Assembly (NCBI GenBank): GCA_964483985.1 | Contig: CAZADS010000060.1 | Coordinates: 29,569 to 93,568, forward strand | DNA: 64,000 nucleotides | Reading direction: 5' to 3' | From: CAZADS01 sp964483985 | GTDB taxonomy: Bacteria > Pseudomonadota > Alphaproteobacteria > Thalassobaculales > Thalassobaculaceae | Shown: piece after piece, positions 56,022 through 64,000 of the stretch | Layout of the letters: each line of letters begins with the position of its first letter | Position numbering within the stretch: position 1 is the stretch's first letter | The notes under the pieces: model-generated | The model's input: only the letters and a program-made list of their open reading frames with translations | What the model was told of the DNA's origin: nothing | The model's database searches: none | Position numbers and translations under genes: made by a program

Positions 56022-57057
56022 CTGTTGACATTGCTGGTAAAAGGGTTATTTCATTTAAGCCCATCGCTTCTCTCTCTCGAATCATTTCTATTATCTCTTC
56101 TGGTGACCCGACCAAACCGCCTGTAGAGCGTATCAAGTTTTCCGTTACGAATTTTCTTTCTTCAGGCATGGTAAAAGCGCAGTGACCAAGATGGATTTGC
56201 TGATATCTTTTCTCAATAGGCATTTCCATTTTATTGGTAAACTCTAAATACTCCTCCCATAAATTCCAACAACGCCTTGCTACAGTGCTGGTATCTCCAT
56301 CCATTTGATAAAGCTCCCACCAGTAATGAAGCGTTGCTAGAGCCATTGATCCTATTTCATCTATAACACGTTCAGATGTAATGCTTTCGCCTGGATTCAG
56401 AACACAAGCATATGAAAGTGCAGTGCTATGAAATTGAGTTGTAAGTTTACGCCCGGATTCCTTTGCTCCCTCTTTAATTTTATCAAAACTATGCTTTAAA
56501 TGGGCCTTGGATTGGTTATGTGAACAAACACGACCGTCTCCGTAAGCACCAACGGACTTTAAAGTCAAAGGACCGTCGGCAGCGACATAAATTGGCACTG
56601 GTTGAGCAATATTTATAAAGCCGGAATCCGGATGTAAAAATCGGATGTCTCTATCTTCGGCTTCTATATGGAAATCTATTTCTTCTCCATGCAGCAACGC
56701 TCTTACTACTCTGAGATATTCCCTAAACTTCCCAACTTTCATAGGATTAGAACCCATTATACGCATGGCTGTATGTCCTGTACCCAATGCTAAAAACGTC
56801 CGCCCAGGGGCCAATTCATTGATGGTCGCTATAGAATGTGCTGTTACGGGGGCCAACCGAGTGGCTGCTATAGCGACACCAGTTCCTAATCTAATTCTGG
56901 ACGTACTGATAGCGGCTAAGGCTAGAACAGCGTAGGTATCGGAGTAAATCATTTGGGAATCAGGTGCCCATGCACTATCGTAACCCATCTCCTCTACATC
57001 TTTGAAAATGGTCCAATCGGAAGCTCGAGGCACCAACATTGCTCCGAATTTCATCAT
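55972..57057 (-). CDS. Luciferase-like (LLM) oxidoreductase, F420/FMN type
   Basis: 361-aa LLM-family TIM barrel of the shorter, mer-like group. Seen: YDSAWAPDSQMIYSDTYAVLALAAIST near the start, RIRLGTGVAIAATRLAPVTAHS (cofactor region) and FLALGTGHTAMRIMG; the end has GGLVGSPEEIIEMIRE. Such members use F420 or FMN, and the cofactor is not decidable here. AAGGAACAAG leads into the ATG. It is 8 bases after the acyl-CoA ligase gene and cotranscribed with it. The 3' end overlaps the tail of the broken EthD gene. Confidence 0.86.
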   Translation of the reverse strand: MMKFGAMLVPRASDWTIFKDVEEMGYDSAWAPDSQMIYSDTYAVLALAAISTSRIRLGTGVAIAATRLAPVTAHSIATINELAPGRTFLALGTGHTAMRIMGSNPMKVGKFREYLRVVRALLHGEEIDFHIEAEDRDIRFLHPDSGFINIAQPVPIYVAADGPLTLKSVGAYGDGRVCSHNQSKAHLKHSFDKIKEGAKESGRKLTTQFHSTALSYACVLNPGESITSERVIDEIGSMALATLHYWWELYQMDGDTSTVARRCWNLWEEYLEFTNKMEMPIEKRYQQIHLGHCAFTMPEERKFVTENLIRSTGGLVGSPEEIIEMIREREAMGLNEITLLPAMSTARQNFQSFSDKVISKY

Positions 57058-57065
57058 CTTGTTCC

Positions 57066-58727
57066 TTATCTTTTAAACCGATCTTGAGCGTCTGCTCTTA
57101 ATTCCGCTTTTTTAATTTTTCCCGAAGCCGTCATAGGAAACTCGTTAACAAATACAACAAATTTCGGAATTTTATAACTTGCTACTTTACCGGCACAGAA
57201 CTGAATTAAATCGTTTTCACTTAGTTTGTGCCCAAACGCAAGTTGAACATAGGCAACCGGCACTTCATTCAATACAGAATCCATAATGCCCACAATTGCG
57301 ACTTGTCGAACTCCCGCATGCTCAATTAATAATCCTTCAGTTTCCATCGGATCTACATTTTCACCACCTACTTTGATCATATCTTTATATCTACCAATGA
57401 GACGAATATAATCATTTTCTAACCGCACCACCGTATCACCAGTCTTAAACCATCCGTCATTCGTATAACAGTCATTGGTTTCCTTTGGTTTTTTATAATA
57501 GCCCAACATTAAGCTGTGCCCCCGGACCTGCAACTCGCCTGGCATACCCGTGGGTTGAATTAAGTTCGTATCCGGATTAACAACTCGAATTTCATAACCC
57601 AAACAAGCATATCCCGATGTTTCACATCGGGTGTATTCACTATCATCCAACGAACATAATGCCACTCCAATCCAAGTTTCCGTCATTCCAAAACCAGAAA
57701 TATTTTTAAGAGGAGCCAAAACTTTTGCCCCTTGTCTAGTAATTGGTGTTGAACTCAACATTCCAGCTGCAAAAATACCGGTTCTTAGAGAAGAAATATT
57801 GCGAGGTTTGGATAGTTGCGCTTCTGTCAAAACCTGCATATGGGCTTCAAAACCGTGCATGATAGTAACTGATTCTGTTTCAATCAAAGAAATACTCTCA
57901 TCTCCTTCAAAACCTCTTGTAAGAACTTGTTTAGCACCCGAAATAAAAGAAACCAAAATGCCTTCGGAATACCCAAAAGTGTGAAAAAGGGGTAAGTAGT
58001 TCAAAATTGTATCCTGAGGCGTTATTGCCATCCTAAAAACCCGTTCTTCTACATTACGAATTAGCTTATGATTGTGGACTACTCCCTTCGGGAAACCAGT
58101 TGTCCCTGAAGTATACATAATAAGAACTGGATTATCTGGATCGACTAACTTTTCAAGTTTTGTTATCTGGCTGTCCTTTATCTTAACACCACCCTTACCC
58201 AAAGTTTCCCAGTGCTGGACTCCTCTTACCGCACTCGTAGACAACATGATCACGCTTTTTAGAACAGGAAAATCAGGATCCTGGATAATGTAATTTTCTT
58301 CAGTTAACGCCACAACTTCCCTAACCATTTTGAAATAGTCTATGGGCCCCGAAACGTCCTGTATAATAAGAAACTTACTATCCGACTGTCGTAAAACGTA
58401 GGCTAAATCGCGCTCCCTAAAACGAGTATTTATCGGAACAAGAATTGCCCCGATTTTATGAATCGCAAATGCTATAAATATCCAATCTGATTGGTTATTT
58501 AACCATAAAGCAACATGATCACCTGGGCTAACTCCCGCTGCTATCAATCGTTTAGCAGCATCAGTTACTTTTAAAGATACCTGCAAAAAGGTATACCGAT
58601 CACCTTCAAACACTAATGCTTCTCTGTTCCCAAATTGAATAGCAGCTTCGTCTACAAGATCACCAAATTTTCGTTTTGCATACCATCCCATTCCTAAAAT
58701 CCAGAAATTTAATTCGTTAACATTCAC
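57066..58727 (-). CDS. Acyl-CoA synthetase (AMP-forming)
   Basis: 553-aa adenylate-forming ligase. Motifs in order: LIMYTSGTTGFPKGVVHNHK, GFGMTETWIG, TGDTVVRLENDY, GRYKDMIKVGGENVDPMETE and the catalytic Lys in TASGKIKK. The ligase is of the FadD3/CaiC-like group for medium acids or aromatic acids. It starts 60 bases from the end of the gamma-glutamyltransferase gene on the same strand and precedes the LLM gene by 8 bases. Substrate unknown; differs clearly from the ligase at 25223. Confidence 0.88.
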   Translation of the reverse strand: MNVNELNFWILGMGWYAKRKFGDLVDEAAIQFGNREALVFEGDRYTFLQVSLKVTDAAKRLIAAGVSPGDHVALWLNNQSDWIFIAFAIHKIGAILVPINTRFRERDLAYVLRQSDSKFLIIQDVSGPIDYFKMVREVVALTEENYIIQDPDFPVLKSVIMLSTSAVRGVQHWETLGKGGVKIKDSQITKLEKLVDPDNPVLIMYTSGTTGFPKGVVHNHKLIRNVEERVFRMAITPQDTILNYLPLFHTFGYSEGILVSFISGAKQVLTRGFEGDESISLIETESVTIMHGFEAHMQVLTEAQLSKPRNISSLRTGIFAAGMLSSTPITRQGAKVLAPLKNISGFGMTETWIGVALCSLDDSEYTRCETSGYACLGYEIRVVNPDTNLIQPTGMPGELQVRGHSLMLGYYKKPKETNDCYTNDGWFKTGDTVVRLENDYIRLIGRYKDMIKVGGENVDPMETEGLLIEHAGVRQVAIVGIMDSVLNEVPVAYVQLAFGHKLSENDLIQFCAGKVASYKIPKFVVFVNEFPMTASGKIKKAELRADAQDRFKR

Positions 58728-58786
58728 CGGGAACCGCGTTTTTTAAGAAAAGCATTAACTAAATTCTTAACTCTATAAGATTTTGA

Positions 58787-60547
58787 TTAATTACCCATCA
58801 CAAAGCCTTCTCGTCTAGGATCAGCAGCTCCAACCAATGTCCCATTAGGTTTAATTAAAATAGCATGTAATCCACTATTCAGTACTCGAATTCTTGTCTC
58901 ATGGCCCATAGTTTTTAAACCTTCCATTAAATTTTCAGCTTCCGTTCCAACTTCTAAATCGGTTGACCCGTTACGATTAACAATGTGACCCATGTTAAAA
59001 ACCGATTTGGGATGCAAGCCCCAGTCCAAAATACCGATCAAAGTTTGAGCAACGTAAGATATTATTCGCGATCCCCCTGGAGACCCAGTTAAAAGAAAAG
59101 GCGAATCGTTTTTAAAAACAATTGTTGGAGCCATTGAACTCCGTGGTCGTTTACCACCTTCTATTCGATTAGCAACTAATTTTCCGTCTAAAACTGGGCG
59201 AAAAGAAAAATCGGTCAATTCATTATTAAGTAAAAATCCTCGTACCATTACCCTGCTGCCGAAGCCCATTTCTATGGTCGTCGTCATAGAAACACAATTC
59301 CCCATCTTATCTCGAATTACGAAGTGACTTGTTCCTGGTCTATCAAGCGGATCACTAGGCGCAAGAGACTGGGCTTTCTTCCAGGGAGGTTGTCCAGCCG
59401 TAGCTTTAATCATCGCTTTATTAATATCGATTAATTGGCTCCTTTCCCTTAAATATCCACCGTCGATTAATCCATCCAAGGGCAAACTCACAAAATCCCG
59501 GTCAGCCATATACATCGAACGGTCTGCATATGCTAGTTTTGAAGCTTCTACAAACAGATGTGCAGCTCGAAGACTTTGTCCCAATTTTGGTAAGTTAAAT
59601 GGTTCAAGCATTTTTAATATTTGTGCAACTGTTAATCCGCCAGAACTAGGCGGACCCATACCGCATACTTTGTTATCTCTATAATTAATGCATACTGGGG
59701 GCCGTATCTTAGCTCGATAATTTTGTAAATCCTCAAGGGTCATTTTACCCGGATTGTTAATGGTAGAGCGAGTTGCGGCAACTATATCTTCGGCAATGTT
59801 CCCAGAATAAAAAGCATTAACCCCCTTGGATGCGATAATTCGAAAAGTTTGGGCTAACTCGTGGTTTTTTAAAAGACTATCCGCTTTCTTGGCCAGGCCT
59901 TGCGCATCAAAAAAATATTCCGCGGTATTCTTAAACCTAGCCAGGCCCGTTTTTTTTGCCGCCTTAATGGAAGCTGCCAAACGGGGAGATATTTTAAATC
60001 CTTTTTCTGCGATTTTAATTGCTGGCTGAAATAAAGAAGAGAAAGAGAGATTCCCGTAAATATTATGAGCTAACTCAAGCATTCGCAAGGTTCCGGGAAC
60101 TCCTACAGATCCCCCGCCTTGCACGGCTTTCCAAAATGGCTTAGGTCTCTTTAATTCGTCCAAAAAATAATCAGTATCGGATTCAGCCGGAGCCGTTTCT
60201 CGTCCATCAAAGGTAGTTAATTTTCGCAATTGAGCATCCCAATAAAGCATAAAAGCTCCGCCTCCAATTCCAGATGATTGGGGTTCTACTACATTGAGAA
60301 CCATTTGGACTGCGATGGCGGCATCTATAGCGTTACCGCCTTGGGCTAATATTCTATAACCCGCACGAGTTGCTAGCGGATGGGCCGCAGCCACCATAAA
60401 TTTATTAGATGAAGAGACCAAAGATATACTAGTGCCTGTTTTGGTATTTCCTCCTTTGCTTGCCCCTCCTAAACTTGAATTACAATTTAATAACCAGGGA
60501 ACAGTAATAAAAAATATTAACAAAGTACCAATCCAACCAATCCGCAT
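58787..60547 (-). CDS. ggt: Gamma-glutamyltransferase
   Basis: N-terminal nucleophile hydrolase (586 aa) that transfers or hydrolyses the gamma-glutamyl group of glutathione and related compounds. GGNAIDAAIAVQMVLNVVEPQ, GRETAP with Arg115, and the autoprocessing nucleophile Thr406 in PGTSHFVI are seen; GGSRIISYVAQ near the C-terminus is typical. A hydrophobic signal (IGTLLIFFITVPWLL) ends at Cys22; LLNC departs from a normal lipobox at -1, so secretion to the periplasm is likely and lipidation doubtful. GGAG before the ATG. Could supply 5-oxoproline precursors for PxpABC. Confidence 0.93.
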   Translation of the reverse strand: MRIGWIGTLLIFFITVPWLLNCNSSLGGASKGGNTKTGTSISLVSSSNKFMVAAAHPLATRAGYRILAQGGNAIDAAIAVQMVLNVVEPQSSGIGGGAFMLYWDAQLRKLTTFDGRETAPAESDTDYFLDELKRPKPFWKAVQGGGSVGVPGTLRMLELAHNIYGNLSFSSLFQPAIKIAEKGFKISPRLAASIKAAKKTGLARFKNTAEYFFDAQGLAKKADSLLKNHELAQTFRIIASKGVNAFYSGNIAEDIVAATRSTINNPGKMTLEDLQNYRAKIRPPVCINYRDNKVCGMGPPSSGGLTVAQILKMLEPFNLPKLGQSLRAAHLFVEASKLAYADRSMYMADRDFVSLPLDGLIDGGYLRERSQLIDINKAMIKATAGQPPWKKAQSLAPSDPLDRPGTSHFVIRDKMGNCVSMTTTIEMGFGSRVMVRGFLLNNELTDFSFRPVLDGKLVANRIEGGKRPRSSMAPTIVFKNDSPFLLTGSPGGSRIISYVAQTLIGILDWGLHPKSVFNMGHIVNRNGSTDLEVGTEAENLMEGLKTMGHETRIRVLNSGLHAILIKPNGTLVGAADPRREGFVMGN

Positions 60548-60850
60548 CTCTCACTCCAATGAAAACGCTAAAAAACACTTGGAAATCAGTTATAACACCG
60601 ACGATTTTGATAATACCTAAGACATCCAAGAGAAACTTAGAACACACCGACTAAATTCTAACTATTAGAAAAACTTATATCCATCCAAATTCCGATTATT
60701 GGGATAGAAGCGTTCTTAAAAAACGCATACGACAATATCGTATTAGATTTTAATTTTATAACTTACAACGCATCATCGAACTGGAGTGTAGCATCTGGAG
60801 CATGTAATTATTACAAATTAGACTTATATAATTAAATAAAGGCTTATGAA
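60548..60850. promoter_or_regulatory. Divergent region ggt / FAD oxidoreductase
   Basis: 303 A+T-rich bases between divergent genes, expected to hold both promoters. No open frame, RNA gene, or strong palindrome was seen. Confidence 0.35.
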
Positions 60851-62014
60851 ATGGCGACAACCTTCGACGTAATTGTTGTTGGTGCAGGTATCACTGGTGC
60901 CTCCACCGCTTATCACCTAAAGAAAAACCATAATGAAAAAATTCTTTTAATAGAAAAAGAAACTGCAGCATCAGGCGGCACAGGGAAAAGCGCTGCAATA
61001 TGCCGACAACACTACTCAACTCCGCTAATGGCCAGACTTGCTTGTGAAAGTATTGCGATAATGTCGGAATTAGAGAATGAAAAACTGGGCGGCTTTTTTC
61101 AAACCGGTTATATGATGCTTATTCCCGCTTCCCTAATGGACAAAGCAAAACAGAATATTCAACTCCAAAAATCCGTAGGTGTTGATACGCGTTTTCTCAA
61201 TAGTGCAGAAATTACCAAAATGACACCATGGCTCAATCCCGATGGTGTAGCTGGCATAATTTATGAACGGTTAGGTGGTTACGCCGATCCTGTCCGCATT
61301 ACGGAACATTTTATCGATAAATTTATTAATAGCGGAGGTATTTACCGCCCCAAAACTGCATGCCGTGGATTAATCAAAGATGGTAATAAAATAATGGGCG
61401 TATTATTGGATGAGGGACCGATTTACGCGGGTGCTGTCGTAAATGCTGCTGGACCATGGGCATCTTTTTTAGCGAGCGATGCCGGAATTGAACTTCCCAT
61501 TCGCGTTGTTAGAGAGCAAGACTCTATATGGGAAGCTCGGGGTAACCGACCGCTCCCTAATGTTTCAATTTCAAACGCCGTCGATGCAATATATATTCGT
61601 CCTATGGGTAAGAAACGGTTTCTTATTGGTCAAGGTTATCCTAAAGATTATTTTGAGGTAGACCCCTATAATTACAAACAAACAGCCGACGACGACTTTA
61701 TTAATCTAATTTTGGAACGCACTTCTGTCCGTTACCCTACTCTGGATGGGATGCAACTTATCAATGCATATTCAGCATTATATGATGTAACCCCAGATTG
61801 GTATCCGTTTATTGGGGCTCGTTCAGATATCCAGGGCTACTTCGACGCTTCAGGGGGTAGTGGTCACGGATTTAAAATCGGGCCTGCAATAGGCCGTGAA
61901 CTGGCTCAATGGATAATTAGCGGTTCGACATCCCAGGATTTTTCTCAACTTAGCCACGATCGGTTAGCCAATAATAATCTTTTTGTTGGCGCTTATGGAG
62001 GTAACAGAGGCTAA
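60851..62014 (+). CDS. FAD-dependent oxidoreductase, DAO / sarcosine oxidase beta-like
   Basis: 387-aa flavoprotein of the D-amino acid oxidase/glycine oxidase fold. The FAD site is VVGAGITGASTAYHL (residues about 8-22) with LIEKE after the second strand, followed by GGTGKSAAICRQHYSTPL, which resembles sarcosine oxidase beta and dimethylglycine dehydrogenases. ASGGSGHGFKIGPAIGRELA near the C-terminus is the usual flavin contact. AAAGG lies 10 bases before the ATG. No sarcosine oxidase alpha, gamma or delta gene is present, so it probably acts alone on an amine or N-methyl compound. Confidence 0.88.
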   Translation: MATTFDVIVVGAGITGASTAYHLKKNHNEKILLIEKETAASGGTGKSAAICRQHYSTPLMARLACESIAIMSELENEKLGGFFQTGYMMLIPASLMDKAKQNIQLQKSVGVDTRFLNSAEITKMTPWLNPDGVAGIIYERLGGYADPVRITEHFIDKFINSGGIYRPKTACRGLIKDGNKIMGVLLDEGPIYAGAVVNAAGPWASFLASDAGIELPIRVVREQDSIWEARGNRPLPNVSISNAVDAIYIRPMGKKRFLIGQGYPKDYFEVDPYNYKQTADDDFINLILERTSVRYPTLDGMQLINAYSALYDVTPDWYPFIGARSDIQGYFDASGGSGHGFKIGPAIGRELAQWIISGSTSQDFSQLSHDRLANNNLFVGAYGGNRG

Positions 62015-62174
62015 ATAGTTTAATCCTTTAGAACGCAGTAGACTTTCTGCCAGAGAATTGCATCTTTTTCCCAGACTATAAAATTATATACCTCTACCTT
62101 AATCTACTGTTAATTTGTTAATAAGAGTTATAATTATCTTAAACATATTGTTTAGAAAAGGACCTAGCCAGGTT

Positions 62175-63464
62175 ATGTCCAACTCTTTTCCGATACCCGA
62201 ACATGAGGAAGACAGGCTCGCTAATTTAAGCGAATACAATATAATGGATACTGCTCCAGAAATTGTGTTTGACGAAATTACCGAGCTTGCGGCTGAAATA
62301 CTTCAGTGTCCTGTTTCTTTCATTCAATTTATGGATGAAGACCGACAATGGTTTAAATCAAAGTACGGTCTTCCAGACGATTTCATTCAAACACCACGTG
62401 ACGCGTCTGTATGCGCGGCTACTATTTGTCAAAACGACCTTTTGTTAGTTCCGGATCTATCCAAGGATGAACGGTTCTCTGATATACCAGTCGTAAAATC
62501 AGAACCCAACATCAGATTTTACGCTGGCATGCCCTTAATCACACCTAATGGGCACGCAATAGGGACGATATGCACCATAGATTTTGAATCTAGAGAAATA
62601 ACTCTTAATCAACAAGAGGCTATGCGGCGTCTATCTCATCAAGTAGTCACTCAACTGGAGCTAAGGCGAACGGTTATAGAAATGGACGATGCTATAAAAA
62701 GTCGAGATAAAATGCATGATGAATTAGCTTCTGAGAAGAATCGATCCGACAAACTGCTTCTTAATATTTTACCAGAAAAAATTGCTAATGAATTAAAAGA
62801 AAACGAAAAAGTTGAACCAAGATTTTACAATTCTGTCAGTATTTTATTTGGCGACTTTTCTGGATTTACAAAATTAGCTGAAAACATGGAACCAAAATCC
62901 TTAATAGATTTACTCAATCAATATTTCTGTGCATTCGACAAAATAATCTCAAACCACCAAATAGAGAAACTGAAAACGATTGGGGACGCATATATGTGCG
63001 GCTCGGGTCTACCAGGGGAAAGTAGAGGCCATGCTATTCGCTGTTGTCTTGTTGCCTTGGAGATGAAACATTATTTAGATAGAGCTAATGAACTACGTGA
63101 GAAAATGCGGATGCTTCGTTGGGATATGCGGATAGGTATCCACTCTGGACCAGTCATCGCCGGTATCGTCGGCGAACACAAATTTACCTATGATATTTGG
63201 GGCGATGCCGTCAATACGGCAGCGTTGATGGAACAGCACAGTCATCCTGGGAAAATCAATATTTCCCAAACCACATTCCAGCAAGTCAACCAGATATTCG
63301 AAATAGAAGAAAGAGGTAGTATTGCATCTGGAAAAAAAGGGGATGTTCCTATGTATTTTTTGAATAGAATAAAACCAGAATTCTCGGCTGGTTCGTCTGG
63401 TTTTAAATCAAATGATATGTTTCAGAAAAAATTCGGACAGATGATGAAAATATATAACCCTTAG
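62175..63464 (+). CDS. Soluble GAF-domain class III nucleotide cyclase with altered active site
   Basis: 429-aa protein from the preferred ATG: GAF domain at about residues 25-165, coiled-coil linker 165-210, class III cyclase domain 218-400. Metal ligands Asp227 (FGDFSGFT) and Asp271 (IGDAYMC), base-specifying Lys267 (KTIGD) and Asp340 (TYDIWGD) and Asn347 are kept, which would suit ATP. But the transition-state Arg of the N-x-x-x-R motif is Leu351 (NTAALME). A TTG start at 62115 is open but has no homology. Either reduced or regulated activity is expected. Confidence 0.87.
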   Translation: MSNSFPIPEHEEDRLANLSEYNIMDTAPEIVFDEITELAAEILQCPVSFIQFMDEDRQWFKSKYGLPDDFIQTPRDASVCAATICQNDLLLVPDLSKDERFSDIPVVKSEPNIRFYAGMPLITPNGHAIGTICTIDFESREITLNQQEAMRRLSHQVVTQLELRRTVIEMDDAIKSRDKMHDELASEKNRSDKLLLNILPEKIANELKENEKVEPRFYNSVSILFGDFSGFTKLAENMEPKSLIDLLNQYFCAFDKIISNHQIEKLKTIGDAYMCGSGLPGESRGHAIRCCLVALEMKHYLDRANELREKMRMLRWDMRIGIHSGPVIAGIVGEHKFTYDIWGDAVNTAALMEQHSHPGKINISQTTFQQVNQIFEIEERGSIASGKKGDVPMYFLNRIKPEFSAGSSGFKSNDMFQKKFGQMMKIYNP

Positions 63465-63607
63465 ACCATTAACATAAAAAATATCTTACCGGCCCTAACA
63501 ATACTTTCAAATCACAAACTGGTGAAGTTAATAGTTAATTTTTCGATTAAATTGGTTTAACGGCCAACATCTATACAAAAATGACTCGAAGAATTTAACC
63601 GAGTTGG

Positions 63608-64000
63608 TTAGTGATTCCACCAAGGTACATCCGAAAAGGAACGCAAATCGATTTCATGCGTCCAAGTAGATCGATGCTGCTGGAATATATGGAAATAAGT
63701 ATCCGCAATTTTCTCTGGAAGCATCAAGCCATCGTGCTGCAAACCACGGGCTTCCCGTAATTCCTGAAATTTTTCGGCACCGAGCATTTTTCCTAATGTA
63801 TCAGGGGCATCAACGGAGCCATCTATTAAAATGTGCGCGATATGAATGCCTTTTGCTCCAAATTCCGCGTTCAATGATTGACAAAGCATTCTCCTAACCC
63901 CCATCGATGCTGCATGAGGGAGATGAAACCCATTGCCCCGAACTGCAGCAGTCGCAGATGTAACGAGAATAGTAACATAACCTCGAATCTACAGAAGAGG
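63608..64000 (-). pseudogene. SDR fragment with degenerate active site, cut by window edge
   Basis: The frame from 63608 up to about 63988 encodes the C-terminal half of an SDR: ILVTSATAAVRGNG, then HAASMGVRRMLCQSLNAEF and IHIAHILIDGSVDAPD. A TAG at 63989-63991 lies in frame just upstream, within the region where homology should continue, and the window ends 9 bases later, so the cofactor-binding half is absent or separated by the stop. The YxxSK catalytic motif is H-A-A-S-M, so Tyr and Lys are both lost. It may be a pseudogene, a real gene with start at ATG 63904, or an error at the sequence end. Confidence 0.5.

Noticed and set aside
1..64000. tRNA genes, CRISPR arrays, insertion sequences or prophage
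   Set aside because: No T-loop patterns in intergenic DNA, no spaced direct repeats, and no transposase, integrase or phage proteins were seen.

Overview
The window looks like a chromosomal stretch of a Gram-negative heterotroph, most likely a proteobacterium and plausibly an alphaproteobacterium (inferred from FadL, HspQ, PhnN, PaaABCDE and family mix; no rRNA or core marker is present to prove it). Base composition is A+T-rich (about 40% G+C in lines counted by hand). Genes are tightly packed, often with 1-4 base overlaps or 10-40 base gaps. Almost every gene encodes a catabolic enzyme; no tRNA, rRNA, CRISPR, insertion sequence, phage gene, DNA-binding regulator or inner-membrane transporter was recognised.

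Left part (1-24 kb): a minus-strand run of phnN, an EthD-like protein, an amidase and an ornithine-cyclodeaminase homologue; a metallo-beta-lactamase-fold hydrolase; a divergent 5-oxoprolinase set (pxpB-pxpC opposite pxpA); the phenylacetyl-CoA epoxidase operon paaABCDE with paaI close by; an arylmalonate-decarboxylase-like protein without the catalytic Cys; a MaoC hydratase/MDR reductase pair, an SDR and a cyclase-family hydrolase; a hydantoinase/oxoprolinase pair (hyuA-hyuB); a large membrane-bound GAF-PAS class III nucleotide cyclase; and a FadL-type outer-membrane channel.

Middle (24-47 kb): class II aldolase, acyl-CoA ligase, surE, two SDRs, an APH-type kinase facing an ACAD11-like acyl-CoA dehydrogenase, a PimC/PimD-like acyl-CoA dehydrogenase pair, a thiolase, two alpha/beta hydrolases and a luciferase-like monooxygenase. 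Together these read as a pathway for a cyclic or lactone-forming carbon source: monooxygenase ring attack, ester opening, CoA activation, removal of a 4-hydroxyl by phosphorylation and elimination, then beta-oxidation (inference). A molybdenum hydroxylase operon (FAD, 2Fe-2S, Mo subunits) with its own MoaD-like protein follows, then another class II aldolase, an atypical crotonase, a D-aminoacylase-type amidohydrolase and hspQ.

Right part (47-64 kb): a sugar/polyol group (TIM-barrel epimerase, AGE-family epimerase, glycerol kinase, Gfo/Idh/MocA dehydrogenase) running into an enoyl-CoA hydratase and an SDR; a benzoylformate-decarboxylase-like ThDP enzyme; a decayed EthD gene with two in-frame stops; an operon of gamma-glutamyltransferase-adjacent acyl-CoA ligase and second luciferase-like enzyme; an FAD amine oxidase-type enzyme; a soluble GAF-cyclase lacking the usual transition-state Arg; and a broken or partial SDR at the right edge.
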